DNA from: Candidatus Thioglobus perditus
Lineage (GTDB): Bacteria > Pseudomonadota > Gammaproteobacteria > PS1 > Pseudothioglobaceae
Direction: 5' to 3'
Assembly (NCBI GenBank): GCA_002909145.1
Contig: PNQY01000033.1
Location: forward strand, 1-34,805
Length of the DNA stretch: 34,805 nt
The translations under genes were made by a program, and so were the position numbers. The notes beneath the pieces were generated by a model. That model searched no databases, was not told the origin of the DNA, and saw nothing but the letters and a program-made list of their open reading frames with translations. Of this stretch, positions 1 through 9,375 are shown piece by piece; within the stretch, counting starts at the first letter, position 1, and the number at the start of each line of letters is the position of its first letter.

Positions 1-127
1 CACCACCGTTAGCTTCAGCCATAACTTTAGTCATTGCCGCAGTTAATGTAGTTTTACCGTGGTCAACGTGACCGATTGTTCCCACATTTACGTGTGGTTT
101 GGTTCTTTCGAATTTTTCTTTTGACAT
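1..127 (-). CDS. tuf: Elongation factor Tu, N-terminal fragment (cut by window edge)
   Basis: This is the first 42 codons of EF-Tu, the GTPase that delivers aminoacyl-tRNA to the ribosome. The start ATG is at 125-127 on the minus strand and the reading frame runs off the left edge. The fragment begins [20 protein letters not shown] and carries the G1 P-loop GHVDHGKT at residues 19-26, which is diagnostic of EF-Tu. A strong Shine-Dalgarno (AAGGAG) lies about 9 nt before the ATG. It follows fusA by 12 nt, the usual last position in a str operon (rpsL-rpsG-fusA-tuf). Whether a second tuf copy exists cannot be seen here. Identification is secure although only about a tenth of the protein is present. 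Confidence 0.96.
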   Translation of the reverse strand, partial: MSKEKFERTKPHVNVGTIGHVDHGKTTLTAAMTKVMAEANGG

Positions 128-139
128 TTTAAACGCTCC

Positions 140-2242
140 TTACTTATTTAATTTTTCAATCACTTCATCAGCAACATTCTTTGGTGCTGCAGTGTACTTT
201 GAGAATTCCATTGAGTAGCTTGCACGACCTTGAGTCGCAGAACGTAGGTCATTTGCATAACCAAACATTTCAGCTAATGGAACATCTGCCTTTAATTGTT
301 TACCATTTGGAAGATCTTCCATACCACCAACTAAACCACGACGACGATTAATATCACCCATTACGTCACCCATATACTCTTCAGGAGTAACAATTTCAAC
401 TGCCATCATTGGCTCAAGCAATTGCGGGTTGGCTAATCTAACACCTTCTGATAGACACTTAGATGCGGCAATCTTAAATGCCATTTCATTCGAGTCTACG
501 TCATGGTATGAACCATCATAAACTGTAACTTTCATATCCACTAGAGGGAAGCCTGCTAATACGCCGTTTTCCATTTGTTCTTGAACACCTTTGTTAACCG
601 CAGGAATGTATTCCTTAGGAATAACACCACCCTTAATCTCATCAACAAACTCATAACCTGCACCAGGCTCTTGAGGCTCAATACGTAAATAAACATGACC
701 ATACTGACCACGACCGCCCGATTGCTTAGCAAATTTATGCTGATGCTCAACCAGAGATGTAATGGCTTCACGGTATGCAACCTGAGGTGCGCCAACATTA
801 CACTCAACATCAAATTCACGAACCATACGATCTACAATAATATCCAAGTGGAGCTCACCCATGCCTGCAATAATTGTTTGTCCTGATTCTTCATCAGAAG
901 ATACACGGAATGACGGATCTTCAGCTGCAAGCTTGCCCAATGCAATACCCATTTTCTCTTGGTCTGCTTTAGTTTTAGGCTCTACTGCCAATGCAATTAC
1001 TGGCTCAGGGAATTCCATTCTTTCCAAAACAATCTTCTCTTTCATGTCACACAATGTGTCACCAGTTGTTACATCTTTAAGTCCAATTGCTGCTGCAATA
1101 TCACCAGCACGAACTTCTTTAATCTCTTCACGCTCATTTGAGTGCATTTGCACCATACGACCAATACGCTCTTTCTTTCCTTTAGATGAGTTATAAACAA
1201 AATCACCCGCTTTTAATACACCTGAATAAACACGGAAGAAAGTCAAATTACCCACAAATGGGTCTGTTGCAATCTTAAATGCTAGAGCTGCAAATGGCTC
1301 ATCATCATTAGCATTTCTTGGGGCTCTTGTTTCTTCAGCATCATCAAGAATACCTTCAATTGAATCAACATCAAGTGGTGATGGCATGTATGAAATCATT
1401 GCATCTAGTGCTGCTTGTACACCTTTGTTCTTAAATGCAGAACCACAGAACATTGGAATAATTTCATTATTAATTGTTTGAGTACGAATACCTTCTCTAA
1501 TTTCATCAGCAGTTAATTCACCTTCTTCCAGGTATTTTTCCATTAACTCCTCAGTAGCTTCAGCTGCAGATTCAATCATGAACTCACGCTTTTCTTCAGC
1601 AAGATCTTGAAGTTCAGCAGGAATATCCTTGGCTTCGTAAGTTGCGCCTTGGTCCTCTTCATTCCAGTAGATTGCCTTCATAGTTATTAAATCAACTACA
1701 CCTTCGAAGTTTTCTTCTGCGCCGATTGCAATTTGCATTGGAACTGGGTTGCCACCTAGTCTAGTTTTAACTTGATCACAAACACGTAAGAAATCTGCAC
1801 CAGCACGGTCCATCTTATTTACAAAACCAATTCTTGGTACATTGTACTTATTTGCCTGACGCCATACAGTCTCAGACTGAGGCTCTACACCACCAACTGC
1901 ACAAAATACAGCACACGCACCATCTAATACTTTTAATGAACGCTCTACTTCAATCGTAAAGTCAACGTGTCCCGGAGTGTCAATAATGTTGATACGGTGC
2001 TCATCAAATTGATTGTCCATACCTTTCCACATACAAGTTGTCGCTGCAGAAGTAATAGTAATACCACGCTCTTGTTCTTGCTCCATCCAGTCCATGGTTG
2101 CACCACCGTCATGAACCTCACCAATTTTGTGAGTACGGCCTGTGTATAAAAGAATACGTTCTGTGGTTGTTGTTTTACCGGCATCAATATGTGCCATAAT
2201 TCCAACATTACGGTAGCGATTAAGTGGGTGATTTCTTGCCAT
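140..2242 (-). CDS. fusA: Elongation factor G
   Basis: 700-residue translational GTPase that drives ribosomal translocation and, with ribosome recycling factor, subunit splitting. The N-terminal G domain has the P-loop AHIDAGKTT at residues 17-25, the DTPGHVDF G3 motif near residue 90 and the NKMD G4 motif near residue 142. Domains II-V follow, with the typical [10 protein letters not shown] and GGRGQYGHV segments. Length matches bacterial EF-G (about 700 aa). The ATG at 2242 has an AAGGAT Shine-Dalgarno upstream. It lies 18 nt after rpsG and 12 nt before tuf, so it is certainly within the str operon and driven mainly by the promoter upstream of rpsL. Nothing is unusual in the sequence. Confidence 0.98.
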   Translation of the reverse strand: MARNHPLNRYRNVGIMAHIDAGKTTTTERILLYTGRTHKIGEVHDGGATMDWMEQEQERGITITSAATTCMWKGMDNQFDEHRINIIDTPGHVDFTIEVERSLKVLDGACAVFCAVGGVEPQSETVWRQANKYNVPRIGFVNKMDRAGADFLRVCDQVKTRLGGNPVPMQIAIGAEENFEGVVDLITMKAIYWNEEDQGATYEAKDIPAELQDLAEEKREFMIESAAEATEELMEKYLEEGELTADEIREGIRTQTINNEIIPMFCGSAFKNKGVQAALDAMISYMPSPLDVDSIEGILDDAEETRAPRNANDDEPFAALAFKIATDPFVGNLTFFRVYSGVLKAGDFVYNSSKGKKERIGRMVQMHSNEREEIKEVRAGDIAAAIGLKDVTTGDTLCDMKEKIVLERMEFPEPVIALAVEPKTKADQEKMGIALGKLAAEDPSFRVSSDEESGQTIIAGMGELHLDIIVDRMVREFDVECNVGAPQVAYREAITSLVEHQHKFAKQSGGRGQYGHVYLRIEPQEPGAGYEFVDEIKGGVIPKEYIPAVNKGVQEQMENGVLAGFPLVDMKVTVYDGSYHDVDSNEMAFKIAASKCLSEGVRLANPQLLEPMMAVEIVTPEEYMGDVMGDINRRRGLVGGMEDLPNGKQLKADVPLAEMFGYANDLRSATQGRASYSMEFSKYTAAPKNVADEVIEKLNK

Positions 2243-2260
2243 TTTCTTAAATCCTTTTTA

Positions 2261-2740
<480 letters not shown>

Positions 2741-2753
2741 TTATTATTATTTG

Positions 2754-3128
2754 TTATTTCTTAGGCTTCTTAGTACCGTACTTAGAACGACCTTGCATTC
2801 TGCCATCAACACCAGTTGTATCTAGCGCACCACGAACAGTATGGTAACGAACACCTGGTAAATCTTTAACACGACCACCACGAATAAGAATCACTGAGTG
2901 CTCTTGTAGGTTGTGACCTTCACCACCAATATAGGTAGTTACTTCGGCTGAATTTGTTAGTCTTACACGAGCAACTTTTCTTAGTGCTGAGTTAGGCTTT
3001 TTAGGTGTTGTAGTGTACACACGAGTACAAACACCGCGTTTTTGAGGGCAGCTGTCTAATGCTGGCACGCCACTTTTAACAATCTTCTTTTTACGTGGTT
3101 TACGTACCAATTGGTTAACTGTTGACAT
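2754..3128 (-). CDS. rpsL: 30S ribosomal protein S12
   Basis: 124-residue S12, which sits at the decoding centre and influences translational accuracy. The conserved [12 protein letters not shown] segment (residues 40-51) and [15 protein letters not shown] segment (residues 86-100) are intact. The lysines where streptomycin-resistance substitutions usually occur (K43 and K88 counting the initiator Met) are wild-type, and so is the adjacent D89, which is methylthiolated in many bacteria. It is the first gene of the str operon. A GGAG sits about 11 nt before the ATG, and a consensus-like promoter lies 84-112 nt upstream of the ATG, just past the end of the phosphatase gene. Confidence 0.98.
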   Translation of the reverse strand: MSTVNQLVRKPRKKKIVKSGVPALDSCPQKRGVCTRVYTTTPKKPNSALRKVARVRLTNSAEVTTYIGGEGHNLQEHSVILIRGGRVKDLPGVRYHTVRGALDTTGVDGRMQGRSKYGTKKPKK

Positions 3129-3210
3129 AAATGCAATTTCTCCAAAAATTATCTAAATTTAATTTATAACTATTGACACCTACTGTTTTTCGGGGGCAAT
3201 AAAGGGAGGA

Positions 3211-3240
3211 ATTATACTGTGTTAAAAGGTCTTATGTCAA
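3211..3240 (-). promoter_or_regulatory. Sigma-70 promoter of the str operon
   Basis: On the minus strand a perfect -35 TTGACA (3235-3240) is separated by 18 nt from a perfect -10 TATAAT (3211-3216). Transcription should begin near 3204, giving a leader of roughly 75 nt before rpsL. It is the best promoter match in the window, as expected for a ribosomal-protein/elongation-factor operon. It begins only 6 nt after the stop codon of the phosphatase gene, so str transcription is probably largely independent of that gene. Confidence 0.85.
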
Positions 3241-3246
3241 CAAGAT

Positions 3247-3723
3247 TTAGAGTTTTTTTAACAAGGTTTCCAATAAAAAACCACTAGCACGATTTAGCAT
3301 TTTAAACACGTCATCAAATCGACCTTCAAAGTATGGATCTGGTACGCTTTTATTATTATTTTCTGGAATATTGTCCAGAATAAGTGAGAGTTTATGCTGA
3401 TACTCTTGCGGACAAATAGATCGCATATCTGCTAAGTTTGATGCATCCATGGCAAAAATATAATCATAATGATAAAAATCAGACTCATGAACTTGACGCC
3501 CACGCTGAGAAGATATATCAACACCAAACTTGCGTGCCGATGATTGTGAACGAGAGTCAGGTGACTCGCCTATATGGTAAGCATGGGTGCCAGCCGAATC
3601 TATTTCAAATAAATGCTCAACATTTTTAGCTTCTATCTGCGATTTAAAAGCACCTTCGGCTGTTGGAGATCGACAAATATTCCCCATACAGACAAATAAA
3701 ATTTTGATCTTTTCTTTACTCAC
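3247..3723 (-). CDS. Low-molecular-weight protein-tyrosine-phosphatase
   Basis: 158-residue cytoplasmic phosphatase of the LMW-PTP (Wzb/YwlE-like) family, which removes phosphate from tyrosine (in some members arginine) residues. The signature P-loop C(X)5R is visible as VCMGNICRSPTAEG near residues 10-23, with the nucleophile Cys and the phosphate-binding Arg. The catalytic general acid is the Asp of the DPYFEG motif near the C-terminus. The start is GTG at 3721-3723; an in-frame stop lies a few codons upstream and no better start exists. No clear Shine-Dalgarno is present. It is divergent from kdsD across 53 nt. No exopolysaccharide kinase or export genes adjoin it, so its substrate cannot be deduced. 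Confidence 0.93.
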   Translation of the reverse strand: MSKEKIKILFVCMGNICRSPTAEGAFKSQIEAKNVEHLFEIDSAGTHAYHIGESPDSRSQSSARKFGVDISSQRGRQVHESDFYHYDYIFAMDASNLADMRSICPQEYQHKLSLILDNIPENNNKSVPDPYFEGRFDDVFKMLNRASGFLLETLLKKL

Positions 3724-3776
3724 AGTTACTACAAGTTAGTTAAAATCAAACATTATATCAACTAATTCAACAACAC

Positions 3777-4742
3777 ATGTCAAACTCAATATTACAATCT
3801 GCAAAAGATGTTATTCTGCTTGAGGCTAGAGCCGTAGAAGAGCTTGCCAATCGTATTGATGATAGTTTTGTTGATGCTTGTAAGCTAATTCAAAATTGCC
3901 AAAACAAAGTTGTATTGATTGGTATGGGTAAGTCTGGGCATATTAGCAACAAAATTGCAGCCACATTTGCATCAACTGGAACGCCCGCATTTGCTGTGCA
4001 CCCTGGAGAGGCTGGACATGGAGATTTGGGTATGATAACTGAGGGTGATTTAGTTATCGCTATTTCTTACTCAGGTGAGTCTGATGAAATTATGACATTA
4101 ATTCCAGTTATTCAACGACTAGGTGTAAATATTATTGCTATGACTGGGAATGCCAACTCTTCAATTGGTGGTGTATGTGATGTGCATCTAGATGTAAGCG
4201 TTGAAAAAGAAGCATGTCCACATAACCTGGCGCCAACGTCATCAACTACAGTAGCGCTTGCTATGGGTGATGCATTGGCTGTAAGCCTACTAAACAACAA
4301 GGGCTTTAGCCCGGATGACTTTGCTAGATCACATCCATCAGGAGCGCTAGGCAGAAGACTGCTTACCTTTGTTAAAAATATTATGAAGACTGGTGATGAT
4401 ATCCCTATGGTTAATGGCGATACCAAACTACTAGACGCACTACTAGTTATGAGTCAAAAGGCCTTAGGCATGGTATTAATAACTAATAATAACAAACTTC
4501 TGGGTATTTTTACTGATGGAGATCTTAGAAGGGTATTGGAAGAGCATAGTGATATTCAAAACCTGCTAATTAGCGAGGTAATGACACCAAATTGTAAATC
4601 AATTTCAGCTGACAAACCTGCCGTGGTTGCTGTGCAGATTATGGATGAATTTAATTTAAATTCACTACCAGTAGTAGATGATGATAATCAGGTAGTTGGG
4701 GCAATAAACACTCACACACTCATGCAAGCTAAAATAATCTGA
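3777..4742 (+). CDS. kdsD: D-arabinose 5-phosphate isomerase
   Basis: 321-residue enzyme converting ribulose 5-phosphate to arabinose 5-phosphate, the first step of KDO synthesis for LPS. An N-terminal SIS sugar-isomerase domain (about residues 35-180) carries GMGKSGHISNK and SYSGESDE. Two CBS domains follow (about residues 200-321). K52, E104, E145 and H186 appear to correspond, with a constant offset of 7, to the catalytic residues described for E. coli KdsD (K59, E111, E152, H193). Length fits the family (about 325 aa). No Shine-Dalgarno is evident before the ATG. It is not followed by kdsC or the lpt genes, as it is in enterobacteria; the next gene is convergent. Confidence 0.93.
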   Translation: MSNSILQSAKDVILLEARAVEELANRIDDSFVDACKLIQNCQNKVVLIGMGKSGHISNKIAATFASTGTPAFAVHPGEAGHGDLGMITEGDLVIAISYSGESDEIMTLIPVIQRLGVNIIAMTGNANSSIGGVCDVHLDVSVEKEACPHNLAPTSSTTVALAMGDALAVSLLNNKGFSPDDFARSHPSGALGRRLLTFVKNIMKTGDDIPMVNGDTKLLDALLVMSQKALGMVLITNNNKLLGIFTDGDLRRVLEEHSDIQNLLISEVMTPNCKSISADKPAVVAVQIMDEFNLNSLPVVDDDNQVVGAINTHTLMQAKII

Positions 4743-4783
4743 ATTAATTACTGCATCTTTCCCTTTTTCAACTGTGTCAAGTT

Positions 4784-5905
4784 TTAGTTAATAATTCTTT
4801 CTATACCCCACCAAAATCCAATCAACGCGATTAGTATGGATACAGGCATTACCGCTAATTTTCGGTAGTTAAGTTTTAAGCCGCGTATAGTGAGTAACAC
4901 TACAACCACACCAAGTACAATCGCGATTTGAGCCAACTCTACACCCAAATTAAAACCAATAAGTGTAGCCAGAAAAGACTCTGGCGCCATATCAAAACTT
5001 TTAAGCATACTGGCAAAACCCAAACCATGAATCAATCCAAATAAAAACACAACGATACTTTTACGCCTGATGGATTGTTTTGCCAATAAGTTTTCAATTG
5101 CCACGTAAGCAATTGAAAACGCAATAATTGGCTCAACAATCCTTGCAGAGACTTCTATCACGCCATACATTGCTAAGCCAAGTGTGAGTGTGTGAGCCAG
5201 GGTGAATGTAGTTACCAGTAATAATAGCCTTCTCCATAATAATGATGAAAGCGCCATACCAATAATAAATAAAATATGATCCCACCCAAGTGGGACAACG
5301 TGATTAAAGCCAATACCAGTAAACTGAATAAACCTCTCAAAATCACTTAATGGTTCTGGGTGGTTAATATCTATCACACCACTAGGATCCCCATCTCGTA
5401 GCCATTGCCACTGAGACCAGTTGTACTCATCTTCTTTATATACTTGATAGCGTAATGCACTATCACCATAAATTGTTGCATATTGCCACTGAATAATTTT
5501 TGGCCACTCGTCTAGCTTGGCTGAATAAGTAAGGATTGTTTTTCTTGGTCTTTTCTTATAACCAACAATGTCAATATCAGCTGAATCAAGCTGCAAATCT
5601 TGCAACACACCATTTACTTTGAATTGAATACTGTTTATAAATTTGTCCTCAAACTTGATAAACTTATTACGTAGCACTTCTGGATCTAGAGCTCTAAGTT
5701 CATCATATTTATCTGAACTTGGAGCGTCAGTAGTTTTTTTATACTGAGTGCCAATACCTGTCATCGCTGCTTCAAGACTAAGGTTAACTACTATCTCAAC
5801 TTTCTTATCAGCAAAAATAGAAATCTCCACCAATGCGGGCTTAACTACATCAGCCTTCGCCAATGTAGATGCCAACACAAGTAGTGACAATAAAAGTTTT
5901 TTCAT
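4784..5905 (-). CDS. HupE/UreJ-type membrane protein with large periplasmic N-terminal domain
   Basis: 373 residues. A signal peptide (MKKLLLSLLVLASTLAKA) is followed by an extracytoplasmic region to about residue 190 and then some six or seven hydrophobic helices. The membrane part has the HupE/UreJ_2 hallmarks: PLGWDHILFIIG near residue 206, FGLIHGLGFASML and NLGVELAQIAIV. Characterised HupE/UreJ relatives are metal permeases (nickel or cobalt), but the substrate of this longer subfamily is not established, so a metal-transport role is only inference. It is downstream of soxB on the same strand, separated by a strong terminator. A TATAAT sits 6 nt before the ATG with no Shine-Dalgarno, so it may have its own leaderless promoter. 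Confidence 0.8.
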   Translation of the reverse strand: MKKLLLSLLVLASTLAKADVVKPALVEISIFADKKVEIVVNLSLEAAMTGIGTQYKKTTDAPSSDKYDELRALDPEVLRNKFIKFEDKFINSIQFKVNGVLQDLQLDSADIDIVGYKKRPRKTILTYSAKLDEWPKIIQWQYATIYGDSALRYQVYKEDEYNWSQWQWLRDGDPSGVIDINHPEPLSDFERFIQFTGIGFNHVVPLGWDHILFIIGMALSSLLWRRLLLLVTTFTLAHTLTLGLAMYGVIEVSARIVEPIIAFSIAYVAIENLLAKQSIRRKSIVVFLFGLIHGLGFASMLKSFDMAPESFLATLIGFNLGVELAQIAIVLGVVVVLLTIRGLKLNYRKLAVMPVSILIALIGFWWGIERIIN

Positions 5906-5911
5906 TGTGTA

Positions 5912-5917
5912 ATTATA
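5912..5917 (-). promoter_or_regulatory. Candidate -10 element for the HupE-like gene (leaderless start)
   Basis: On the minus strand TATAAT is followed by 6 nt (TACACA) and then the ATG at 5905, placing the predicted transcription start at or next to the start codon. It merges with the U-tract of the soxB terminator. The region where a -35 should lie falls inside the terminator hairpin and shows no good hexamer, so the call is tentative. Confidence 0.35.
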
Positions 5918-5943
5918 AAAAAAGCCCCGACCAGCGAGGCTTT
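5914..5943 (-). terminator. Rho-independent terminator after soxB
   Basis: On the minus strand, 9-nt arms (5935-5943 and 5921-5929) form a GC-rich stem with one G·U pair around a 5-nt loop (5930-5934). The stem is followed directly by a run of seven Ts. It starts about 20 nt after the soxB stop codon and ends about 9 nt before the HupE-like start, so it should separate the two transcripts. The opposite strand has no T-run and would not terminate well. Confidence 0.85.
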
Positions 5944-5962
5944 ATTATCATTTATTAATCAG

Positions 5963-7852
5963 TTAAAGTAATTTTCCTGAATAGTTCTCAATGCCTGGAT
6001 TGTTCTTCACACCTTTAACAGTTGGGTGGTTTACCTTGGCTAAGTTAAGAGTTTTTTGCTTACGCAAATAATCCGCAGCAACATCCCACATTAAACGCCC
6101 ATTACCTACAGAGCCAACTTGTGCCCAGCCAGACACTTTGTATGATTTGTTCGGATCTATAGGCGCACCATCATCATCTTTCATATTGCTAATACGATTA
6201 CCTAGAGATGCAGCTGGATCAATAGTGTAATCCATACCACCCATACGCACCATATCACCGCCTGATTGCAAGTACGGATCTTGTACAAATAAATTCTCAG
6301 CAATACCCTCTAACACTTCTTTAAGTTGTGTACCTTTCATCTCTGATACATAGGTTTCACCATATGTCATTGATGTGTTTGTCATCAAGTCTTCCATAGT
6401 TATATCATGACCTGCAGGAACAGACGTTCCCCAGCGTACGCCAGCAGACATAGCAAAGTCTGCACTATGCTCTTCGCGTAGCGAATTAACCAATACCTGA
6501 TCCCAAGTACCCATAAAGTTACCACGACGGTATAGGGTTTGCTCAGTTGTACATAGTTTTTCAGTCAAAATTTCATCATAGGTCTTGCCCAAACGATCAG
6601 CATTATTTGACATTTCTGAACTACGTGCTTCAACCACATTCTTATCATATTCAGTGTTGCGCATCTTGTTAATAAAAGACACCATCTGTGCATCTGGCTT
6701 AATAAAGTTAGTTAAAATTGGCAGCATCTTATATTCATAACCAACTACTTTATGGTCTTTAATGTTTAGATCCATAACTCCAATATACTTACCAGAACAA
6801 CCTGCATTGGTAACCACAGTAACACCGCCAGCATTTTTAACTTCAACAGGCTTAGGCATACCGTCGTGTGTATGACCACCAAAGATTGCATCAATACCGA
6901 CTACACGTGAAGCCATCTTAATATCCACATCCATACCATTATGTGAAACCACAATTACCGCGTCTGGCTTTTCATTCTCACGAATATCAGCAACTAACTC
7001 GCTCATCTCATCTTCACGAAGTCCAAACGACCAGTCTGGGAAGAAATATTTTTGCGGATTGGCATTTGATGTTCTTGGGAAGGCTTGACCAATTACTGCA
7101 ATTCGATGTCCGCCCACGTTTTTAATTACATATGGTTTAAATGGCAATGCATCATCTTCGCTGTACAAACCATTGCCATCATATTTGTCAGTCATAGTGA
7201 AATATTCATCGCCCATTAATGCATCTTCCATAATGCGCACATTCTGACCTAGGAAATCACCCTTGAAAAATCCAATATTTTTTAGTGTTTCTGCCTCTTT
7301 GTATGTGAATTCCCAATGACCAACCATAACATCCACACCAAGTATATTGCAAGCCTCAACCATATCAGCACCACGAGTCCAAAGTGACGTGCCAGAACCT
7401 TGCCAAGTATCACCACCATCAACAGTTAATGTGTTTTGCACTCCACCCGCACTTTCACGTAGAGAGTCTAGCACAGTCTTAATCTGTCCAAAACCACCAG
7501 TCTTGCCATATTTAGCAGCTAAATCTTCAAAGTTATTATAAGTAAATGCATAAGCCTCAGGCGAGCCAGGCTTAACACCAATTTCTTTCAATAAATTATT
7601 GCCAACAACATGAGGCAGTTTGGCAAAAGTATCACCAAAGCCCAGGTTAACATTTGGCTCACGAAAATAGTTTGGTAATAAATTACCGTGTGTATCGGTA
7701 ATATGCAAAATACGCGCATTACCTGTTTTTGCCACTTCATACATATTGTCCTGTCCAGATAGACTAGTACGATTCGCATAACCAGTGCCAATTAATCCAG
7801 CTGCTGATCCAGCACCAACAATTTTAATAAAATCTCTACGAGTTAACGACAC
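5963..7852 (-). CDS. soxB: Thiosulfohydrolase SoxB (sulfur oxidation)
   Basis: 629-residue periplasmic dimanganese hydrolase that releases sulfate from the sulfonate group on SoxY during thiosulfate oxidation. A Tat signal is visible (TRRDFIK near residue 5, followed by a Gly/Ala-rich hydrophobic stretch). The metallophosphoesterase-type domain has ITDTHG at 51-56, DGGDTWQGSG at 145-154, the SoxB-typical GHWEFT (where 5'-nucleotidases have GNHEFD) at 178-183, and GGHTHDG further on. The C-terminal 5'-nucleotidase-like domain is complete. The start is GTG, fixed by an AAGGAG 5 nt upstream. No soxXYZA or soxCD gene adjoins it; detached soxB is known in SUP05-type bacteria. A terminator follows. 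Confidence 0.95.
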   Translation of the reverse strand: MSLTRRDFIKIVGAGSAAGLIGTGYANRTSLSGQDNMYEVAKTGNARILHITDTHGNLLPNYFREPNVNLGFGDTFAKLPHVVGNNLLKEIGVKPGSPEAYAFTYNNFEDLAAKYGKTGGFGQIKTVLDSLRESAGGVQNTLTVDGGDTWQGSGTSLWTRGADMVEACNILGVDVMVGHWEFTYKEAETLKNIGFFKGDFLGQNVRIMEDALMGDEYFTMTDKYDGNGLYSEDDALPFKPYVIKNVGGHRIAVIGQAFPRTSNANPQKYFFPDWSFGLREDEMSELVADIRENEKPDAVIVVSHNGMDVDIKMASRVVGIDAIFGGHTHDGMPKPVEVKNAGGVTVVTNAGCSGKYIGVMDLNIKDHKVVGYEYKMLPILTNFIKPDAQMVSFINKMRNTEYDKNVVEARSSEMSNNADRLGKTYDEILTEKLCTTEQTLYRRGNFMGTWDQVLVNSLREEHSADFAMSAGVRWGTSVPAGHDITMEDLMTNTSMTYGETYVSEMKGTQLKEVLEGIAENLFVQDPYLQSGGDMVRMGGMDYTIDPAASLGNRISNMKDDDGAPIDPNKSYKVSGWAQVGSVGNGRLMWDVAADYLRKQKTLNLAKVNHPTVKGVKNNPGIENYSGKLL

Positions 7853-7857
7853 TCTTT

Positions 7858-7863
7858 CTCCTT
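7858..7863 (-). promoter_or_regulatory. Ribosome binding site fixing the soxB GTG start
   Basis: On the minus strand AAGGAG lies 5 nt before the GTG at 7852. It decides the start because no ATG is available near the Tat signal: the twin arginine is encoded just 4 codons downstream. It is one of the few strong Shine-Dalgarno sequences in the window, suggesting that soxB is well translated. Confidence 0.8.
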
Positions 7864-7897
7864 AAAAAGCAAATATAAGAGTTGTATGATACACAAT

Positions 7898-7930
7898 GGT
7901 CTGGTTAATTGATATGGGTTAATTAAGACC
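7898..7930. promoter_or_regulatory. Candidate operator between soxB and murE
   Basis: The octamer GGTTAATT occurs twice in direct orientation (7903-7910 and 7917-7924), 14 bp apart. The pair is bracketed by GGTCT (7898-7902) and its reverse complement AGACC (7926-7930), giving an imperfect dyad in the 140-bp divergent region. It lies about 45-80 bp upstream of the soxB start, where an activator or repressor could act. This could be chance in AT-rich DNA; no specific regulator is implied. Confidence 0.3.
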
Positions 7931-7980
7931 ACGCTAAACATAAGGCTTGTTAGATATTAATTTTTACACCAAAGCTCCCA

Positions 7981-7986
7981 TATAAT
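7981..7986 (+). promoter_or_regulatory. Candidate -10 element of murE (leaderless start)
   Basis: A perfect TATAAT is followed by only 6 nt (ACTCCT) before the murE ATG at 7993, so transcription would begin at or beside the start codon. The -35 position 18 nt upstream holds only a weak TTAATT (7957-7962). No Shine-Dalgarno is present between the two. Confidence 0.5.
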
Positions 7987-7992
7987 ACTCCT

Positions 7993-9375
7993 ATGAATAT
8001 TAATCAACTTTTACTAGATATTACTGATACACAATTTGATATTGAAATCAGTGGCATGTGTTTGAATACCAATAACGCCCAACCAGGTGATATATTTATT
8101 GCACTACGAGGCAAATCTACACACGGCATTAATTATATTGATCAGGCTATAAATAAGGGATGTGTGGCAGTATTAATTGACTCTCAAGATAGTGAGTGTG
8201 CCATTCCGTCTATTCGTATTGACAACCTATCAGAACACTTACAAACTCTAGCTTCTAGAATGTATCCTGATGCTACAAAGATTGAAGTTATAGGAATTAC
8301 TGGCACCAACGGTAAGACATCAGTAGCTTGTTTTATCTCTCAATTATTAGGAAATTTGGGGGTTAACAATGGTCTAATTGGCACGTTAGGAATATCTAAC
8401 AGTAAATACAGCTCAAGCAATACCACCCCAGATATATTAACCCTATATCGAGTACTGGATGATTATTATAATAATAATATCAATAAAGCAGTATTGGAAG
8501 TATCTTCACACGGCATTAGTCAAGACAGGATTCAAGGTTTAAATATTACCCAAGCAATCTTTACTAACCTAACTCAAGATCACCTTGATTATCATCTTAA
8601 TATTGAAGAGTATAGAAAAACTAAGCAAAAGCTATTTGCACTTAAAAGCATCGAACACGTAATTCTTAACAAAGACGATTCCAGTTACAAATACTTTTTG
8701 GAGGCCAGTAAAGGCAAAAAACAAATCGACTATTCTATAGATGATTTTGTCGATATAAAAACTACAGAGCAAGGATTTTTAGCTCATCTTGATGATTACA
8801 TTTTTGAAATTCCTTTTCTGGGTGAATTTAATCTAGTAAATATACTAGCAGCAATGAATAGTGTTGAGCAACTAGGGTTCGAGCGCAGTGAGATTATCCC
8901 ACTGCTACATAAACTAACACCGCCGCCCGGAAGAATGCACAAAATTAACCAACACCTTGCTTGGATTGATTATGCTCATACTCCAGATGCCATAGAAAAC
9001 GCAATTACTACTTTACAAAAACACTATCCAGACTTTAAAGTTCGTGTTGTCTTTGGTTGCGGTGGCAATAGAGATAAAGGCAAACGCGCCAAGATGGGCA
9101 AAATTGCATCAAAACTTGCAAGCACTATTATCCTAACCAACGACAATCCAAGATCTGAAGATCCACAATCAATAATTAACGACATATTGAACGGCATTGA
9201 CGATAGCTACAAACTAGATATTATTCAAGATCGAAAGCTAGCCATTGAAACAGCAATTACCACATTAAAAGACAATGAGTGCTTACTAATTGCTGGAAAG
9301 GGGCACGAATCAACTCAACAATTTAAAGATAAAACAATTGCTATGAACGACATTGATATCGCCAAGAATGCTTAA
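7993..9375 (+). CDS. murE: UDP-MurNAc-L-Ala-D-Glu:meso-diaminopimelate ligase
   Basis: 460-residue cytoplasmic Mur ligase that adds the third stem-peptide residue in peptidoglycan synthesis, using ATP. Domain 1 carries AQPGDIFIALRGKSTHG. The ATP loop GITGTNGKTS is near residues 102-111. The C-terminal TNDNPRSEDP contains the DNPR motif that marks meso-DAP-adding enzymes rather than lysine-adding ones. It is slightly shorter than E. coli MurE (495 aa). The ATG at 7993 lies 6 nt behind a TATAAT with no Shine-Dalgarno, suggesting a leaderless message. It overlaps murF by 8 nt. The usual upstream neighbour ftsI is absent. Confidence 0.96.
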   Translation: MNINQLLLDITDTQFDIEISGMCLNTNNAQPGDIFIALRGKSTHGINYIDQAINKGCVAVLIDSQDSECAIPSIRIDNLSEHLQTLASRMYPDATKIEVIGITGTNGKTSVACFISQLLGNLGVNNGLIGTLGISNSKYSSSNTTPDILTLYRVLDDYYNNNINKAVLEVSSHGISQDRIQGLNITQAIFTNLTQDHLDYHLNIEEYRKTKQKLFALKSIEHVILNKDDSSYKYFLEASKGKKQIDYSIDDFVDIKTTEQGFLAHLDDYIFEIPFLGEFNLVNILAAMNSVEQLGFERSEIIPLLHKLTPPPGRMHKINQHLAWIDYAHTPDAIENAITTLQKHYPDFKVRVVFGCGGNRDKGKRAKMGKIASKLASTIILTNDNPRSEDPQSIINDILNGIDDSYKLDIIQDRKLAIETAITTLKDNECLLIAGKGHESTQQFKDKTIAMNDIDIAKNA

